Assembly (NCBI GenBank): GCA_027886175.1
Contig: JAJNNQ010000023.1
Span: 193,501-257,500 of the forward strand
Direction: 5' to 3'
Source: Phylloscopus collybita
Lineage: Eukaryota; Chordata; Aves; Passeriformes; Phylloscopidae
Length of the DNA: 64,000 nucleotides
Both the position numbers and the translations under genes were made by a program. Below are positions 1 through 9,800 of this stretch, piece by piece (position 1 is the stretch's first letter; each line of letters begins with the position of its first letter). The notes beneath the pieces are model-generated. The model was not told the origin of the DNA. It did not search any database and saw nothing but the letters and a program-made list of their open reading frames with translations.

Positions 1-3000
1 AGACCTGAATTTGGCATGAATGTGACTGATGTCCAAAATAGTTTGACTTGCTTTTCCTCCCATTTCCCATGTTTTCCTTGCTTCTAGGGAACAGGTAGGG
101 TGGCGGGGGGGAAAGTCTAGAAATTCTGTACTAAAGATGGTTCTTGCTGTATTTCCTGGCAGAGCTGCTGTGGGGACTGTTGTGAGTGCTCCCCAGCCTG
201 CATCTCATAGCTGCATCCATGTGCTGTGGTGTTTTATCCTGACCATAACAACACTTCTGCTTTTTCAACACCCCTTACACGGCTGTCCATCTCCTCTGGG
301 AGAGTTTTGTCACCTTTGCCAAGGGAAATTGAGGAAGTGTGGTGGTGTAGAGCAGAGGGGTTTGAGCCTGAAAGGTGCCATTGCTGCAGCTGCATCACAG
401 GACAACCCGATGTTACAACTCATGGGATTCATGACTTGAATTTGTTGGGACAGGAGTAACATCTCCCAGAGTAATGCTGGGTGGCTCCAGGTGCTGGATA
501 GGAATATATCCAGGACGAAACCTTCCTTGGAAAGGGAAGCTCATCTGCTCAGCTCTGGGGCTTCTGTTGGGCAGCAGGACACCTGAGGTCCTGCAGGTTG
601 CCTGACGGTGACCCCGCCACGGGCAGAGAGCCGTGTCTGCCCCGCGGGGCTGAGCCCTGCCCTGGGCTCCGGCCCGGCAGAGTGGGAGGCTTTATCCCAG
701 CAGGTGTTTGCCCTGGCAGGAGGTGCATGGGGGGACCAACAGACATCCCCAGGGATAAAACTAGACACCACTGCTGTGCTCTGCCCTGCACTGGTCTGTC
801 CTACCTGTGCAAATAATGCAACAGCAGGTTGTGGTGGTCCCCTTGCCCCCCTGGCCTGTTCCTCCTTGAGAAGTAGTAGCAGATTAGCCTGGAGCCCCTC
901 TGTGCAGACAAAAGCTGCCACAAAGGGCATTAGGCTTCAGGATTGGATTACCATGTGGCCACCTGTCATCCCCACTTTGTAAATTTATCTCACTCTGGGT
1001 CCGGTTTTCGCATTGGAGAAGTTTGCACTTAAAAAGCCCCCATAAAATCCCCTGCCCAGTGCCTCTCCAAGCAACAGCCTGGCTGAGTTCATATTAGTAT
1101 CCCGTCTTATTCCAGGCTTCAGAGCTGCGTGGGGCTGGGGATTAGGGCTGTTTGAATGAAGAGAGCCTTCATTACATTAGTTTAAGTGGTTAATAGGTAA
1201 AGTAGGCCAATCCATCTTTAGACTAAGCCTATCACTTTGCCTATGAAGGGTGCAGGCTTCAGCGAGGAAATGTTCATTAAAGGAAAAGCTTCTCCTCTGT
1301 CCCTCTTGACATGTTAATAGCTCAGGGTTAGGGGCTTGCTCTTTGTCTGTGAAAAATTCATAGCTGTGCTCACAGAGCAACTTCCTCCCCTCACTGAGAC
1401 CCAGTTGCTGGCAGCTCTGCCCTAGTCAGCAGTGCTGAGCCCCACGAGTGCCTTGCTGGCTGGGCTGCCTGGGGAATAAAGAATGCTGGGAGTCTGCTGG
1501 TGCTCCTCATCCTCATTTCCTTCTTCCATGCTCACTAAGCTGGTGCCTCATCCCTTCCCAAGCAGGGAAGTGGGGACAGAGCTCAAATGACAGGCAGAGG
1601 CAGTGCTTTGGTGCTGGGACTCTCTGCTGTGGGATGTTCTCAAGGCCAGAAGCATTTGTGGGTTTGGAAGGATTAGACAGGTCACAGTCACGATGAAATG
1701 GGATGATTTGGATGCAGATGCTGTCTCCAGAGGTCTTTGAACTCCAGGTTGCCAGAAGGCAGGAGAATAACAAGGCAGAAGGCTTGCAAAGGTTTTCATA
1801 CTGTATTTTCTGCTACAGTTTCCGCTATGGCCCTCAGTGGTGTCTCTATCAAGCTGCCCTGTTTCCCACAGCCTGATTCCCTCTGTCATCTCCCTTTGCC
1901 CTCCTGTATGGACAGCAGTGGTAGCTGCACCTCTGCCTTTCTCACCTTGTGTCAGGCAGTGCTGGCAGGAGCTGCCCATGTCTCTGTGGTGCCTGTGAAT
2001 CCTGCATGGAAGCAGAGGCTGCCCAGCGGTCACAAGCTGCCCTGGGGTGATCTGTGTCCCCCCCTGAGCTGAAAGCAGATTTCTGCTGGACACCACTTCT
2101 TTCTCCCAAGGGGCTGCATCCTGCCAGGGCATTGTGGCTTCTCACCATTGCAGCTCCTCCTTCTCCTCCCAAAGCAGCAGCTGTAGTTCAGCATGGCCCT
2201 TGCTGTCTTGGAGCCCCAGAAGCAGATATGTTCAGGTCTGGATCTGGTCCTCCTTCCACCAAAACGTATGTCCAGTGTGTTGTGTTGGAGCTGCAGTGCT
2301 CTGCAGTTGCCCTTCTCCAGCTGTGGCTTGAATGGGAATAAATTCTTCTTGGTGATTTTTCCATCACTGTGAGTTCAGACCCGCCAACGTACCAGTTCCT
2401 TCTGTCCCTGAGGCTCTGCTGTCTCTGGCTGCCAGCATGATGGATGGTGCCTCTGTGGGAGATTATGGAAACCATGGGAAAACTCCTCACAACTGACATG
2501 CCCGTGCAATAAAACTTTGCTTTCCTGGATGTGGTGTTGTCAGAGGTTCAAACCACATCCATGGGCCACAATATTTGGCTTCACTTGCAGCTCTCTTCCT
2601 TCCATGCAGCTGCTTTACAAACAAAGCAGAGTCTGAGACAATCTTGAGGGTCTTAGATTTGGGCTGTGCCTGGCACCTGTGTGGTACAATGCAGGGGGAG
2701 CAGGAGCAAGGGCCTGAGGGCAGTTTTTGGTGGATCCAGGTCTTGTACATGGGTCAAAGGTTCTGTTTCTGCCTCTGCTCACCTCAGCCTGTGTTGGCCA
2801 ACCTGAGGGCAGTAGGTGTGTCAATGTGCCTTGTTCTGCTTTGCTTGCTGTGATGGGGCACCAACAAAATGTTCTTAAATTGCCAAGAATTCAGGCAAGT
2901 ATGATCTCTCCAAAAACAACAGTCTGGGAGGTTTAGATTTGCCCAGAACTGAGCGCTTTCAGCCACAACTGCAGTGTGGATTCATGAGATGAACTGCTCT

Positions 3001-5508
3001 GCAAGGGGACTGACACCAGGCCAGTGGGTGCCTCTGAGGTAAAGAGTTACTCCCTGCTTTCTTCCACTTATAGTGTGCTCCTCTGTATTTGCTGAAATGC
3101 TAATTAGGAACCTGTGTTTCCCAACTGGATCAACTGACTTGGCACTCCATCCCCAGCAATTTCCTCCTGTTTCACAGCCCAGTCCTACCCAATGCCTCTC
3201 TTGTGCAAGGAGGGGAAAAATAAACCTTGCATCATTCCTGTGGGACTGATAAATATTGGCTGTTGTAGTCCTGGAGGAGAAATCAGTCCCAAAATGCAGG
3301 GCCCTATACAACCAGCAATCTGATGAACCTGACCTAAAGCTAAATGGCTTCAGTGCAATGAGGGCAACCTGAGAATGTTTGGGAAGCTTTCTCCTCCCTA
3401 GGCAGATTCCAGGCTATTAAGGATTTCATGGGTGGAAAACAACCTCTTAAATCAAGCTGAAAAGCAGTTGGTGGCTAGTGCAGGTAGAACTTGGGTTTAA
3501 TGTGGCCATAAAAGGAGACACGATTTAATGAGCAAATGTTGAAATCTACATCAGCCCACGACAAATTTAAGAGTTGCTCTGAGCATTATTGACTGGCCCT
3601 GTTCTGTGACAGCATTATGGGGTTGCAGAGTTGGCCAGAAAGGTGAAGGATTAGTCAGAGTTTTATTCTAGTTGCTGTTTTTGGCACGTACACTGGCTCC
3701 TGCCTTCCAGAAACTCTCACATCCCAGGTATCTGGTAGACCAGCGTGATTTTTATCTCTATGTGAAACTCCACTTGAAATCCCAGCCTTCAGGGATGTCA
3801 CCACCTCTGGCCATGACTGGAGGTTTCCACAAGCTGATACCCTTTTCCTTCACAGTCCAGCTTGTCCATCACCACTTTTCCCAGAGCGCCATGCAGGTCT
3901 GGCACAGGGGCAGTCTCCCACCTTGGGACTATGGAGATGGAGCTTTATGGGCAGCCTCTGGGCACAGCTCACAGGGAGGATGGAGGTGCAGCCACTGGGT
4001 GCCCCTTGCCAGTGATCACCTTGCACAAAGCTAATGCCAGAAGCTGATGAAGTAAAATACCAGGTACAGTGTGACCTCGCCAATAGTTGCATAAATAGCT
4101 ACTGACCAAATTTCATAGACATGGTATGATTTTTGATGCAAACAGACCTCCCATCCCCTCTTATTTGCCCTCAGAACAGATCGGTCACTTTTCTTCACTT
4201 GAGTTCTTAATCAGGGCAACCATTGGCTTTAGCACAAATTATCAGTGGCTGTTTAAATTGCAATCACAATTGGTGATCTTTGCTGTGGAAGCATAAAAGC
4301 AGTGAGGGAGGAGAAGGCTGTTGGGAACAGCCTCCGTGCAGGGTCGTATGGCTGAGAGAAGCACAACTTCAGGCTTGCAGATCACACACTGGCTGCTTAT
4401 TTCTCTGTGCTGGGTGGATGCTTTGAAAACTTAATCAAGTTTTATAGCTTTAATTTCGTGCCTGATTCCCCTTTTACCTTTTCTTTTCAACTGTCTCGCA
4501 ACCCAGAGCAAATGAGTCCATTTGGACTATAAAGGGAGAGAACTGGCAAACGGTCTAAAATGTTTTAGCTTGCCAAGTGAATGATAGGAAAAAATTACTC
4601 TTCCTGCTTCATGCCATTTCCATAATTTCTGCAAGCTCCCTACTCTTTCCCCATGTGGTTAATTAGAAATAGCCAGGGAATAAGGTGGAATTGCTGAAAT
4701 CTTTAAGTTTTAAAAGTACTTTGTGAAGGTCTGTCCTGCCCCTGCGCTAAGGTTGTGCTCTCCACAGTTGTATCCCACATCCTGACCTGCTGTGGCCTGT
4801 GGGGCAGTGCTGGGGTGGGGTTGTCCTCATTGTCTCCTGGACTGGGGTGTGCTGAAGATGCCACGGGCAGCTCTCGATGCCCTTTCTAGCTCATGTGAGG
4901 AAACAAGTGATAGAGAGTAGTAAAGCAGGGGGTGAAACTGGGTGCAAGAGGGCACCTGTGAGTGCAGTCCTGCTGCTGGCAAGCCAGGGAAAAATTGCAC
5001 CCTGATGCCTGAATTGCGAAAAGTTTTGCACTTGGGATGCTGAGGGAAAGTGAGGTGGATGTGCTCTAGTGGTCTCCTGCTTTTCTGCTGTACCATCCTC
5101 TCATTCCCATGGGGAAATGAGCTCTGGATTGTGGCTGAGGTCTCAGTGATGTTGATAAGAGCCAGAACAGCCACCTGGTGCATCTCAGGACTCACCCTGA
5201 CCAGTCTGGAGCTGGTGTGGTACATGCAGCCATGGTCCAGGCGCAGAGTGTAGCTCAGCTAATCCACTCATGGATAACTGGAGGATTACTCTGCTGGATT
5301 CTAATAAAGTGGCCTTTAATAATAATCCCCCCCTAATCCCTAAATCAATGGGAAATGGATTTCTCTGTATGATCCCAATGGCCTGTGAAGGCATTTTAGG
5401 GAGAAGAATGCTTGTGTATCTATGTGTGAACATACATGTAAATGCATAGGCATCTTTTTGTTCCTCTTCCTTGCCCTTCTGAGCCATATCTGTGTGTTTT
5501 GCTGGCAG
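1..5508 (+). other. 3' part of the HS3ST3 intron preceding the last coding exon
   Basis: This stretch ends in a canonical acceptor (AG at 5507-5508) directly before the sulfotransferase exon, so it is intronic for the + strand gene. The intron is phase 2: the upstream exon supplies the first two bases of an arginine codon and base 5509 supplies the third. I see no convincing coding exon, RNA gene or recent transposon here. A small CpG-rich patch lies at about 600-690. Three AT-rich, low-repeat stretches (about 1150-1390, 4150-4330 and 4420-4720) have the look of conserved non-coding DNA, with TTAAT/ATTA motifs and no CR1 similarity, but this is a visual impression only. Two-exon genes with a very large intron are usual for HS3ST3A1 and HS3ST3B1, which fits exon 1 being absent from the window. 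Confidence 0.8.
5455..5508 (+). promoter_or_regulatory. Splice acceptor and polypyrimidine tract of the last HS3ST3 exon
   Basis: A pyrimidine-rich run (about 5455-5480) is followed by a second T-rich stretch and GCTGGCAG, with AG at 5507-5508. Protein similarity becomes continuous immediately after this AG: Asp-Leu-Met-Pro is the expected start of the exon-2 peptide in HS3ST3 proteins. The few in-frame residues translated from 5492-5506 belong to the intron. Confidence 0.85.
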
Positions 5509-6127
5509 GGACCTGATGCCCAAGACACTGGAGGGGCAGATCACCATGGAGAAGACCCCCAGCTACTTTGTCACCAAGGAGGCCCCAGCCCGCATCTCCT
5601 CCATGTCCAAGGGCACCAAGCTGATCGTGGTGGTGCGGGACCCGGTGACCAGAGCCATCTCGGACTACACCCAGACGCTCTCCAAGAAGCCTGACATCCC
5701 CACCTTCGAGAGCCTGACCTTCAAAAACAGGACTACGGGCCTGATCGACACCTCCTGGAGCGCCATCCAGATCGGCATCTACGCCAAGCACCTGGAGAAC
5801 TGGCTCCTCTATTTCCCCATTGGGCAGATCCTCTTTGTCAGCGGGGAGAGGCTGATCAGTGATCCTGCAGGGGAGCTGGGCAGGGTCCAGGACTTCCTGG
5901 GCCTCAAGAGGATCATCACCGACAAACATTTCTATTTCAACAAAACCAAGGGCTTCCCCTGCCTGAAGAAGGCCGAGGGCAGCAGCAAACCCCACTGCCT
6001 GGGGAAGACAAAAGGCAGGACCCACCCTGACATCGACCAGGAGGTGGTGCAGAGGCTGCGGGACTTCTACCGGCCCTTCAACATGAAGTTCTACCAGATG
6101 ACAGGGCAGGACTTCGGCTGGGACTGA
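5509..6127 (+). CDS. HS3ST3: Heparan sulfate glucosamine 3-O-sulfotransferase 3 (HS3ST3A1/3B1 type), last exon (partial gene)
   Basis: The encoded enzyme moves a sulfo group from PAPS to the 3-OH of glucosamine in heparan sulfate. It is a type II membrane protein of the Golgi. The exon encodes 205 complete residues plus the last base of a split Arg codon, the expected C-terminal half of a roughly 390-406 residue protein. Visible family features, numbered from the first full codon: Lys15 in EKTPSYF; the 3'-phosphate-binding motif [11 protein letters not shown] at 43-53, with Arg43 and Ser51; Gln55; N-glycosylation sequons at Asn73 and Asn144; a Cys151/Cys163 disulfide loop; and Lys168/Arg170 in KGRTHP. 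Gly165 matches the glycine 'gate' position of 3-OST-3 rather than the His of 3-OST-1. Numbering is human HS3ST3A1 minus 200 (from memory). The protein ends FGWD, one residue short of the human FGWDG. The human 3A1 and 3B1 sulfotransferase domains are almost identical, so the paralogue cannot be chosen from this exon. No frameshift or stop is present. Confidence 0.96.
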
Positions 6128-6164
6128 GCCTGGCATGGGAAAGTCCCCTATTATTACTTGTCCA

Positions 6165-6260
6165 GCACGGTTTGCTTATATAAAGAGATTTATATGTATG
6201 TAAAATGTACAGAAATCTATTTTATAATAATTTATTTTTAATTCCTAAGCAATTAATTCA
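6165..6260 (+). promoter_or_regulatory. AU-rich segment at the start of the 3' UTR
   Basis: This run is mostly A and T, with repeated TTTAT/ATTTA motifs, and starts about 40 bases after the stop codon. Such segments often bind stability factors in vertebrate mRNAs. It contains no exact nonamer ARE cluster, so regulatory function is inference from composition. Confidence 0.35.
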
Positions 6261-8663
6261 CTAAGCTGCCTAACCGCACTGGCTAGAACAGTAGCCTGTA
6301 ACCTGTTTAACATTCCACGGTGTTTAATTCTAATGTCTCTCCTTTCCTTGTTTTTTTCCCCTTCTGCTTTCTCTTTGGTTTGGTTTGTAACAGACAGTGC
6401 TTCCACTTTTCCTAAACCAAGTTTGTATTTAAAAATCAAAAGAAGGGAGGGAGGGAAAGCACAAGTTTATTTTTGTTACGGGTATCTGGCCTTTATAAAC
6501 ACTTGCTTTCCCTATTCCAGTGTCCCAGTCTCTGCTCTGCTGTTGTGCTCCCTCATCCCACAGTTTTCTGGTTAGTTCCACAGCCCTGTGGGTATTTCTT
6601 TGGGGTGAGGTGGGAGGAAGGCTGAGCATCCCTGCACCCCACATACCTCTGCTGAGCAGCAGCGTGTTTTCCCAGTGGCTGTCAGCGTGGGAACCCCAAG
6701 CCATAGGGCTCCTGCTCAGGATTGCCAGGAGGGCAATGTGCTCTTTTTCCAGCAGAGAAGCTGCAGAGCCTGTTGCATTGGCAGAGCTCTCCTCAGTTGA
6801 GTTTTCCTTCCTGCTTTTTGTCCAGGAGTTCTTTCCCACAGTCCCTCTATGCATTTAAAATCTTTACTGCAGGACAAATGTAAAGTGCTGTCTGTGTGTG
6901 ACACGTGTGCTGCTGGTCAGAGCCACTTGCAGAAAGTGTTGCCCCAGGAATGCCCATGCAGGCTGGGCACTGCTGGGAGATGGCAGGGCCTGCAGCACGT
7001 GGAGCACCCTCCACCCACCAAAGACACCAGCAGAAGCACTGGGAAAACCTCAGGTGTCTGCCTGGCACCATGCCCAGAATGGAGTGTGTCCCAGGACACG
7101 GCACAGGCACGCTTACCTCCAGCCCCACGGCCACTGCAGCACCTCCCAGAAGTGACCCCAAACATGAGTCTGGGGAACATCACCCTTAGCCCTCTTAATT
7201 CCCATCATTTTTTTTGTCCAGTGCCCCATCCCTGGTCTCTCCCAAGAAGCATCATTTGCCTAGAGCCAAGAAGTGCTGCTTTACCAGAAGAGGTGAATCT
7301 CTAGGAAGGCAGGGGGGATCTGGCCACGCTGGGGTTGGGGCATTCCTGGCAGTCCCTGGGTGCCCTGGTTGAGCACAGGGGTGGCAGCCAGGCAGGGCAG
7401 GAGGCTCCAAATATGTAACTGCTAACCTGAAGGAAACCCTTCTCCTCGGGTATCAACAGTTGCTGTGCGACTCCAGGACAGGTTGGGTGGGCTGTCCCGA
7501 GAGCTCTGCCAGTGTTTTGTGAGCTCAGGAGGTCCTGGTAAGCCCTGTGGTGGCCGATGCCTTATCATTGCTGTCAGAGGGTCTGCCAGCTTGACTGGAA
7601 TGCTTTGAGCAAGGTGGCAGCAGAAGTGATTTTCTTATTGAATTTTTAACAGAAACAGAGCTATGATGTCTTTGGGCAGCAAAACTCCCACACCTCACCT
7701 GCAGCACTGAAATGATGCACTGCACCGAGCATCTCCTGCTGTTGTTGTGGGAGCATTTCCATAAGCAGTGTGAGTGAAACCTGGAAGCAACAGAAGCACC
7801 AATGAACATCTCATTTCATATGCATTGCCTATAGAAATGCAGGCCCTGCACCTTTCCAGTTACCCGTTGCTCCCCCTTGGATCTGCCCATTTGCTGAGCT
7901 GCGGTGGGGCCCATTCAGTGGTGTTTCCAAAATGTTTGTTTTACTTTTGCAGCTTCCTCACTCTTGCCTGTCCCTTCCATCTCTCTGCTGAGGCTGTTGG
8001 GTGATGAAATCATTCCTCAGATCCTGGGCTGCTCTGAGTCTTGGTAACTAGTCCTGCTCCGAAGACAGAGCAAAGAGCTGCCCTACTGAGTTTTCTTTGA
8101 ACCTGAGGGCTTTTGGTTTGGCTCAGCAGTGTCACACCTCCAAAGGGATTTAAGGACTCACGCCACCGTCTGGGGGTTCACACTTGGGGTTGAGTGAATG
8201 TGGGTTACCTCAAGGAAAGGGAGATTTTAAACATAACATCATCAGGCTGAGCTACCTACAAAGCTACTGTGAGCGGGATGCAAATACCTCCTCGGGGTTT
8301 GTCTCCAAACACATCTTCCCACAAACAGGGAAGTTCTCCTTGCCCTGAGCCACTTCTAGTGAAGAAATGCCACTTTGGGCCAATGCAGTCTGACTTCAGA
8401 GGGTACAGGTGGGATGTGGGACATGCTGGGCGGTACAGGCTGACAGCCCCTGCTTTCCCCCTGTCCTGCAAAATCCAGCTGCAGGCCTGAGCAGCTGGGT
8501 GGATCTATGCACTTTCTAGGGGTTTGGCTTCAACTCCAGCCAGGTCCTTGGCTCTGTTTCCTGCTGCCAGGACAGTTGACAAATGCAGGAGTGTGTCTGC
8601 TTTATCCCAGACCTTGCCACTGTTGAGTGACTGAGGGGAAGGGGCTGCAGGCACTGAGAAGAA

Positions 8664-8669
8664 AATAAA
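8664..8669 (+). promoter_or_regulatory. Candidate proximal polyadenylation hexamer AATAAA
   Basis: This is the first exact AATAAA after the HS3ST3 stop codon. Downstream sequence is moderately T/G-rich (TGATTTTTGGTTCTC). It could give a shorter mRNA isoform, but a chance hexamer is equally plausible. Confidence 0.25.
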
Positions 8670-9424
8670 TATTTCCTGGTGGAAAAACAAGTGATTTTTG
8701 GTTCTCAAAACCTCAGTCTTCCTTCTAGCAGCATATGCAATGCATGAAAGAAGCTTGACCTCTCCACCTGGCCCTTGGGTGAGCTCTCAGCTGTGGCCAT
8801 GCCACTTCCCAGAGCGTTTCACTGGTGGAGCCTCCAGGACCTGTGGTTGGCATGGGCTCCTGTCCCGGTGCTTCCCTCCAGAGCGTGTGCTGGCTGTGAG
8901 TTTTGCATCCCCTATGTCTTCCTTGCTTTCCTGGAAACAAGTTTTTAATATCGCAATGCCTTCCTCAGCTGTACAGCAGAGTGTGGGCTCAGTTTGTATA
9001 ATCAAGCCCTGCTGCAGAGAACTCTTGTGAAGCAAACTTGTTGGAGAGTGGAAATACAGAGTGAGGAATAACTCTTCTAACCATAAGCAAATTGTTAGTC
9101 CTGACTCAATATCCTTCATAATGAAGTCTGCACTAGACTTTTAATGTAAAAAAGCCTTACCTAACAAATATGACAATGAAGGTGAATTATCTGTGGTGTT
9201 CATCTGGTTGCTAATATTGGAATCAGTACATTTTTTATATAAACCCCCTCCTTACTTTTAAGTTCAGCTTGGAGATGTGAGTAGAAGTTTGGTTGGTTGA
9301 TTTTTTTTCACATTGTAACATTAATTTATGGCTGAGTTTCATTCAGTCCTGTATTCAGAAGTGCAGTAGAGCTATTAGTGATGTGTTGTCTGTAACATGG
9401 TTCTATAGTGTAGTAGCCAATTTG

Positions 9425-9510
9425 TAAAAAAAAAAGAAAAAGAACAAAATAGAAATAAAAACAAACCAAACAACAAAAAAAAAGCCACAAAAAAGAAAAT
9501 CTAAAAAAAG
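9425..9510. repeat. A-rich low-complexity tract
   Basis: This is a mixture of A runs with interspersed G and C (AAAGAAAAAG, AACAAACC, AAACAACAAAA). It contains an AATAAA at 9454-9459 that is probably a by-product of composition. No target-site duplication or LINE body is seen next to it. Confidence 0.8.
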
Positions 9511-9614
9511 TATATGGAGTATTTTGTGGTATGTACAACACAAATTAATTTTACACAGAGAAAGATGTTTCTAGGAAAATGAAATTCTGATAATTCATAC
9601 TATTTGTATGAACA

Positions 9615-9620
9615 AATAAA
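9615..9620 (+). promoter_or_regulatory. Candidate distal polyadenylation signal AATAAA
   Basis: This exact hexamer sits at the end of a 500-bp AT-rich stretch, in the context ACAAATAAAAGCTCTATTTT. Composition changes abruptly to CpG-rich about 20 bp downstream. The sharp boundary and good hexamer make it the best candidate for the end of the HS3ST3 transcript in this window. Confidence 0.4.
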
Positions 9621-9636
9621 AGCTCTATTTTACGAA

Positions 9637-9800
9637 GCGAGGGGCACGGCTGTGTTCATTCGGGAGGGCTGCGGGGGCCGGGGCAGGGGCACAGCCGAGC
9701 ACGGGCTCCCTGCAGCGCCTGGGGCCGGGCTTTGGGGCGGAGGGGCTGAGCTGCCCCGCTGGGCACCGCACCCCGCGCCGGGCCGGGGAGGAGATCTGAG
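9637..9800. promoter_or_regulatory. Mini CpG-rich island directly after the putative gene end
   Basis: By eye there are about 17 CpG dinucleotides in some 165 bp, against almost none in the flanking kilobases. Blocks include GGGGGCCGGGGC and CCCCGCGCCGGGCCGGGG. It is too short for a classical promoter island but stands out strongly. No initiator or TATA element is obvious and no coding similarity is seen. It could be a small promoter or enhancer, an antisense start, or a remnant of GC-biased gene conversion. Confidence 0.45.

Larger units (their letters stand above)
6128..9640 (+). other. Probable long 3' UTR of the HS3ST3 gene
   Basis: No coding exon follows the TGA at 6125-6127. The first part, about 6165-6260, is strikingly AU-rich with ATTTA-type motifs. 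No AATAAA or ATTAAA is evident close to the stop; the first clear hexamers are at 8664-8669 and 9615-9620. The stretch 9100-9425 is again AT-rich, repeat-free and 3'UTR-like. The middle, about 6500-8600, is ordinary GC-moderate sequence with no recognised element. If the proximal hexamer or an unseen non-canonical signal is used, the UTR is shorter. Confidence 0.45.

Noticed and set aside
5492..5508. Start codon just upstream of the sulfotransferase similarity
   Set aside because: The residues come from the intron side of a canonical acceptor, and the supposed start is GTG. The real protein begins in an exon outside the window.
5420..6136. 238-codon open frame antisense to the sulfotransferase exon
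   Set aside because: It lies exactly opposite a GC-rich conserved coding exon, where stop-free antisense frames are common. It has no recognisable domain, and its length is explained by codon bias on the sense strand.
9454..9459. AATAAA as the HS3ST3 poly(A) signal
   Set aside because: It lies inside an A-rich low-complexity tract where the hexamer is expected by chance; 9615-9620 has a better context.
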